Shown: positions 61,277 to 64,000 of the stretch, piece after piece
How the letters are laid out: each line of letters opens with the position of its first letter
Numbering within the stretch: position 1 is the first letter of the stretch
Source of the DNA: JAQBVV01 sp965249205
GTDB taxonomy: Bacteria; Acidobacteriota; Vicinamibacteria; Vicinamibacterales; UBA2999
Assembly: GCA_965249205.1 (NCBI GenBank)
Contig: CBDFLL010000004.1
Span: 186,001 to 250,000, forward strand
Direction: 5' to 3'
Length of the DNA: 64,000 nucleotides
Notes under the pieces: model-generated
The model's database searches: none
Seen by the model: the letters and a program-made list of their open reading frames with translations, nothing else
What the model was told of the DNA's origin: nothing
Program-made: the position numbers and the translations under genes

Positions 61277-62353
61277 TCATCGCTGATTCTCACGAGCGGC
61301 CCACCGCATCGCCACAAGGGCTAGCGCGCTGACGATGGCGAAGCCAGCTACCAGTGGGAGAACGGTCCCGTTGTAGCCCTGGCCGATCACCGTGCCAAAC
61401 ACTATCGAGAGCAACGTCGCCAGTGCTCCCACGACGGCGGCGCCAGTGCCTGCGATGTGGCCCAACGGCTGCATCGCCAGTGCGTTCAGGTTGCCGAAGG
61501 TCAGACCAATGCCGAAGAACGACAACATCAGGTAGGACATAAGCGCCCACAAGGGCGGATGCCCGCCCAGCAGGCACGCAATTCCCAGGAAGACGACGGA
61601 CACGGCCCCGACAAGCCAGATCGACCAGATCGACAGTAGTCGCATCCCGTACCGCATGACGAGTGCAGCGTTGAGGAACGATGCGCCACCCACTGAAGCG
61701 GCCAGGACGCCAAAGTACAGCGGAAAGCGGGTACCCAGACCGTATTGTTGCTGCAGAATTTGCTGCGCCGAATTCAGATACCCAAGCAACGCCCCGAACA
61801 CACACCCAGCGGCGATGGTGTAGCCCAGGGCCGACCGGGTTCTCACCACTTCGCGAACGGCTCCGCTCACGCGCGCCAGCGTGAGCGGCATGCGCTGGTC
61901 CTCGAACAACGTCTCCTCTTGGCGCAGTCCGAACCAGGCGCCGACGATAAGGGCCTGCGTCATGTAAATGCCGAAGATGGCGCGCCAGCTCGCGACGTTG
62001 AGTACGGCTTGGCCGAGAGCGGGGGCCACGATCGGGACCAACACGAAGATGGCCATGATGATGGACGTGACCCGAGCCATCGCTCTGCCCTCGAACTTGT
62101 CCCGCACGAGGGCGATCGTGATGGTGCGTGGCCCGGCGACACCGAGCCCCTGGAGCAGGCGCCCAGCCAGCATCGTGGACAGGTTCTGTGAGAGAAGCGC
62201 CAGCACACATCCGGCGAGATAGAGACCCAGCCCCAGAAACACCGCGGGCTTCCGTCCGGTGCTGTCTGACAGCGGACCGTAGAAGAGCTGTCCGACGCCG
62301 AAGCCCAGGAATAGAACGCCGACCACGAGCTGGTTGTCATTGGCGCGCTCCAC
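61277..62353 (-). CDS. Bcr/CflA-type MFS transporter, N-terminally truncated
   Basis: A 358-residue membrane protein with about eleven helices. FGVGQLFYGPLSDSTGRKPA is the MFS signature loop between helices 2 and 3, and GRLLQGLGVAGPRTITIALV follows. Upstream of the GTG the frame continues as SIGSALEVERANDNQLVVGV, the periplasmic end of helix 1 in this family, but helix 1 itself is absent because the frame runs into the 3' region of the MBL pseudogene. It probably does not work. Full relatives have about 400 residues and export drugs or small metabolites. Confidence 0.7.
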   Translation of the reverse strand: MERANDNQLVVGVLFLGFGVGQLFYGPLSDSTGRKPAVFLGLGLYLAGCVLALLSQNLSTMLAGRLLQGLGVAGPRTITIALVRDKFEGRAMARVTSIIMAIFVLVPIVAPALGQAVLNVASWRAIFGIYMTQALIVGAWFGLRQEETLFEDQRMPLTLARVSGAVREVVRTRSALGYTIAAGCVFGALLGYLNSAQQILQQQYGLGTRFPLYFGVLAASVGGASFLNAALVMRYGMRLLSIWSIWLVGAVSVVFLGIACLLGGHPPLWALMSYLMLSFFGIGLTFGNLNALAMQPLGHIAGTGAAVVGALATLLSIVFGTVIGQGYNGTVLPLVAGFAIVSALALVAMRWAARENQR

Positions 62354-62395
62354 CTCGAGGGCCGATCCGATGGAACAGCAGAGGAGGCCCCTCCC

Positions 62396-63988
62396 TCAGT
62401 TGGTTCCCGTGCCTACGATCTTCACGAATTTTTCCATCGTCCCGACCCGCCCGTGGATAGGCACATGCTGGGTCACGTCCAGCTTCAGCCGTTGGATATT
62501 CTGCTGAAGTGTCACCGACGCGGGACTGGGACTGGCCGGCGGCTGTGCTCCCGGCGCGGGTGGAGAGTAGAGGTCCGCATTCACCAACATCCTTTCGTTC
62601 GGGAGATACGCGATCAGCATCGTGTTGGCGTGCGCGAGACCATGCACAGGGTAAATATCTAGCGAGCGCACTCCGTCGCTCACTACAAACTTGTTGTAGC
62701 CTGTATTTCGCATATCGCCGATATGCATCACCGTCTCGAGTCTGGGCTCTCGGTCGATGCCGAAGTATGGGTACAAGGTGGACAGCCTGTCTGGGCGCAA
62801 CGTCCGTGGCCCTGGGGAGAACACCGCCTTCTCGTAGAACTCGCGATTCTCTGGATGCGTGACGATCGTCGTACCGAGGGCCACGTAGGTGCGAAGTCCG
62901 CCCGCATGATCGAAATGATGGTGGGTATTCACCAGATACCGAATCGGCTTGTTCGGAATGAGCCTCTCTACTTCTCCGATCACCGCCAGGGACCGTGCCT
63001 CGTTCAGCGGGGCCTCAATCACTGCGACGAAATCGCGGAACTCGATCACGACGCTGTTGTGAGACCCGCCACCAACAAGCCACACACCATCTGCCAACTC
63101 CTGCTACTCGGCGCGAACCGCTGGCGCGGCTGCCTGACGAACTGCGTCAGGCACCGTCATCGTTGGAACAGCCGGATTCACCTGCACGCCGCTGACGATG
63201 ATGTTCCACGTGTTGTGGCCCTTATTCACCCAAGGGTCACCCTCGTGTGAATGAATCACGCCAGGGAATTTCACACCAGCGTAATCCTGGTAGTTGACGT
63301 AGCGGGTCTCGTACAGCATGTCACCGAGCACGGGGTTGGCCACCCATGTCTGCACCAGTTCGACCAGATTCTGATCGTTGATGGTGACGTTGACCCGGTA
63401 CTTTCCAAGCGCGGTAAACGAAACGATGGTTCTCCTGTTTCCATCCTGCGTCAGCCCGGGGTTGGAGGGTCCGTTGACCGGAAAGACCACTGCCGTCGCG
63501 TCGGGCGCCGCCATGGCCGCTTTGAGAACGCCGTGGGGAGTGAGCCAGATGTCGAGCTGCCGCACTTCGGCGACGGCCAGCGCGGGATTCGCAGTGGTTC
63601 CCTGCATGTTCCAGGCGAAGTCGCCGTTGACGATACGTACCGACTGCCGGTCTCTCTGGAGGGGCGTGCCTCCGCCGCCGCGGGGTCCAAACCTCCCCTG
63701 CCTCTCGGTGAATTCCTCCCTCGAGGACCGGGTGTCGTAATCAATGGTCTTGGTGTAACTCGGCACCTCGAACTTCGGCCAATCCTCCGTGGCGAGGTCG
63801 CCAGACACCGGGTCGAAACTCTGACCCGTCGCCGCGTTCGTGCCCGCCCCCGAAATCTGTATGGTGTTCAGGATATCGGCGCCCATTGCTCGCGAGGCGG
63901 CCTGCAACACCACCTTGGCATCCTGCGCCGCCGCTGTCCCCGTCATCAGCGGTAGGAGTATTAGAAAAACCCACAGTCGATGCACCAT
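62396..63988 (-). pseudogene. Exported two-domain MBL hydrolase, copy 4, with in-frame TAG
   Basis: One continuous frame of 531 codons broken only by TAG at 63104-63106. Before it: signal (VFLILLPLMTGTAAAQ) and N-terminal domain (FAWNMQGTTANPALAVAEVR, LWLTPHGVLKAAM-like IWLTPHGVLKAAM). After it: QELADGVWLVGGGSHNSVVI, the MBL domain with NTHHHFDHAGG, HGLAHANTMLIAYLPNERML and IHGR. The stop falls in the linker where copies 1 and 3 have VNVETQEVADGVW (here VRAE-stop-QELADGVW). It is a distant paralogue. Either a fresh nonsense mutation, a sequencing error, readthrough, or two separate proteins (a TTG at 63097 could start the second). Confidence 0.78.
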
Positions 63989-64000
63989 TGCTGCCTCCTG

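Overview
The window is a high-GC bacterial chromosome segment. Its gene content suggests Acidobacteriota, probably Vicinamibacteria. It carries Oar-like TonB-dependent receptors with a carboxypeptidase-regulatory N-terminus, DUF6152 proteins, secreted proteins with a 'PDLTGLWTG' motif, a reaction-centre-type cytochrome c, a UPF0182 protein, LarC and a CcmF-CcmH fusion. The taxonomic call is inference; no rRNA is present.

Region 1 (1-22.4 kb) is mostly housekeeping. On the minus strand lie metG (partial), larC, radC, dapF, an outer-membrane barrel, dtd, ttcA, a family 2 glycosyltransferase, a VTT membrane protein, an inositol-monophosphatase-like enzyme and an anti-sigma-type ATPase. aroA and aroK overlap on the plus strand, followed by a phosphoesterase. 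A long minus-strand operon for System I cytochrome c maturation (12.0-19.9 kb: maf, ccmE, ccmF-H, two unfamiliar exported or membrane proteins, ccmA, ccmB, ccmC, ccmD) precedes recA on the plus strand. Small palindromic mobile elements sit exactly between stop and start codons of several of these genes.

Region 2 (23.1-29.5 kb) looks like an eroded island at tRNA-Phe. An intact tRNA-Phe is at the right end and a 53-base copy of its 3' part is at the left end. Cargo includes a large methyltransferase, a small YIDPSGG membrane protein and a sulfatase-fold membrane protein. Debris includes transposase and amidinotransferase remnants and a degenerate tRNA-Pro.

Region 3 (30-42.3 kb) holds a parvulin lipoprotein, an S4 RNA-binding protein, a WYL regulator, UPF0182, a secreted lectin-like protein, an MBL hydrolase, a DinB protein, katG, an aquaporin and tRNA-Pro(CGG), with two IS630-derived MITEs and a tRNA-Leu remnant.

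Region 4 (42.3-64 kb) is accessory and devoted to the cell envelope: DUF6152 proteins, an SGNH hydrolase, a diheme cytochrome, and an amplified module. In each unit, a secreted 'A' protein (with a TonB-dependent receptor downstream in two of the three units) is divergent from an exported two-domain MBL hydrolase, with a conserved promoter in the intergenic region. One MBL copy was cut to 42 codons by a deletion that also removed one end of an IS630-family element. A fourth MBL paralogue carries an in-frame stop. The module is the best candidate for an undescribed system, possibly uptake and hydrolysis of an unknown substrate; no substrate can be read from the sequence.
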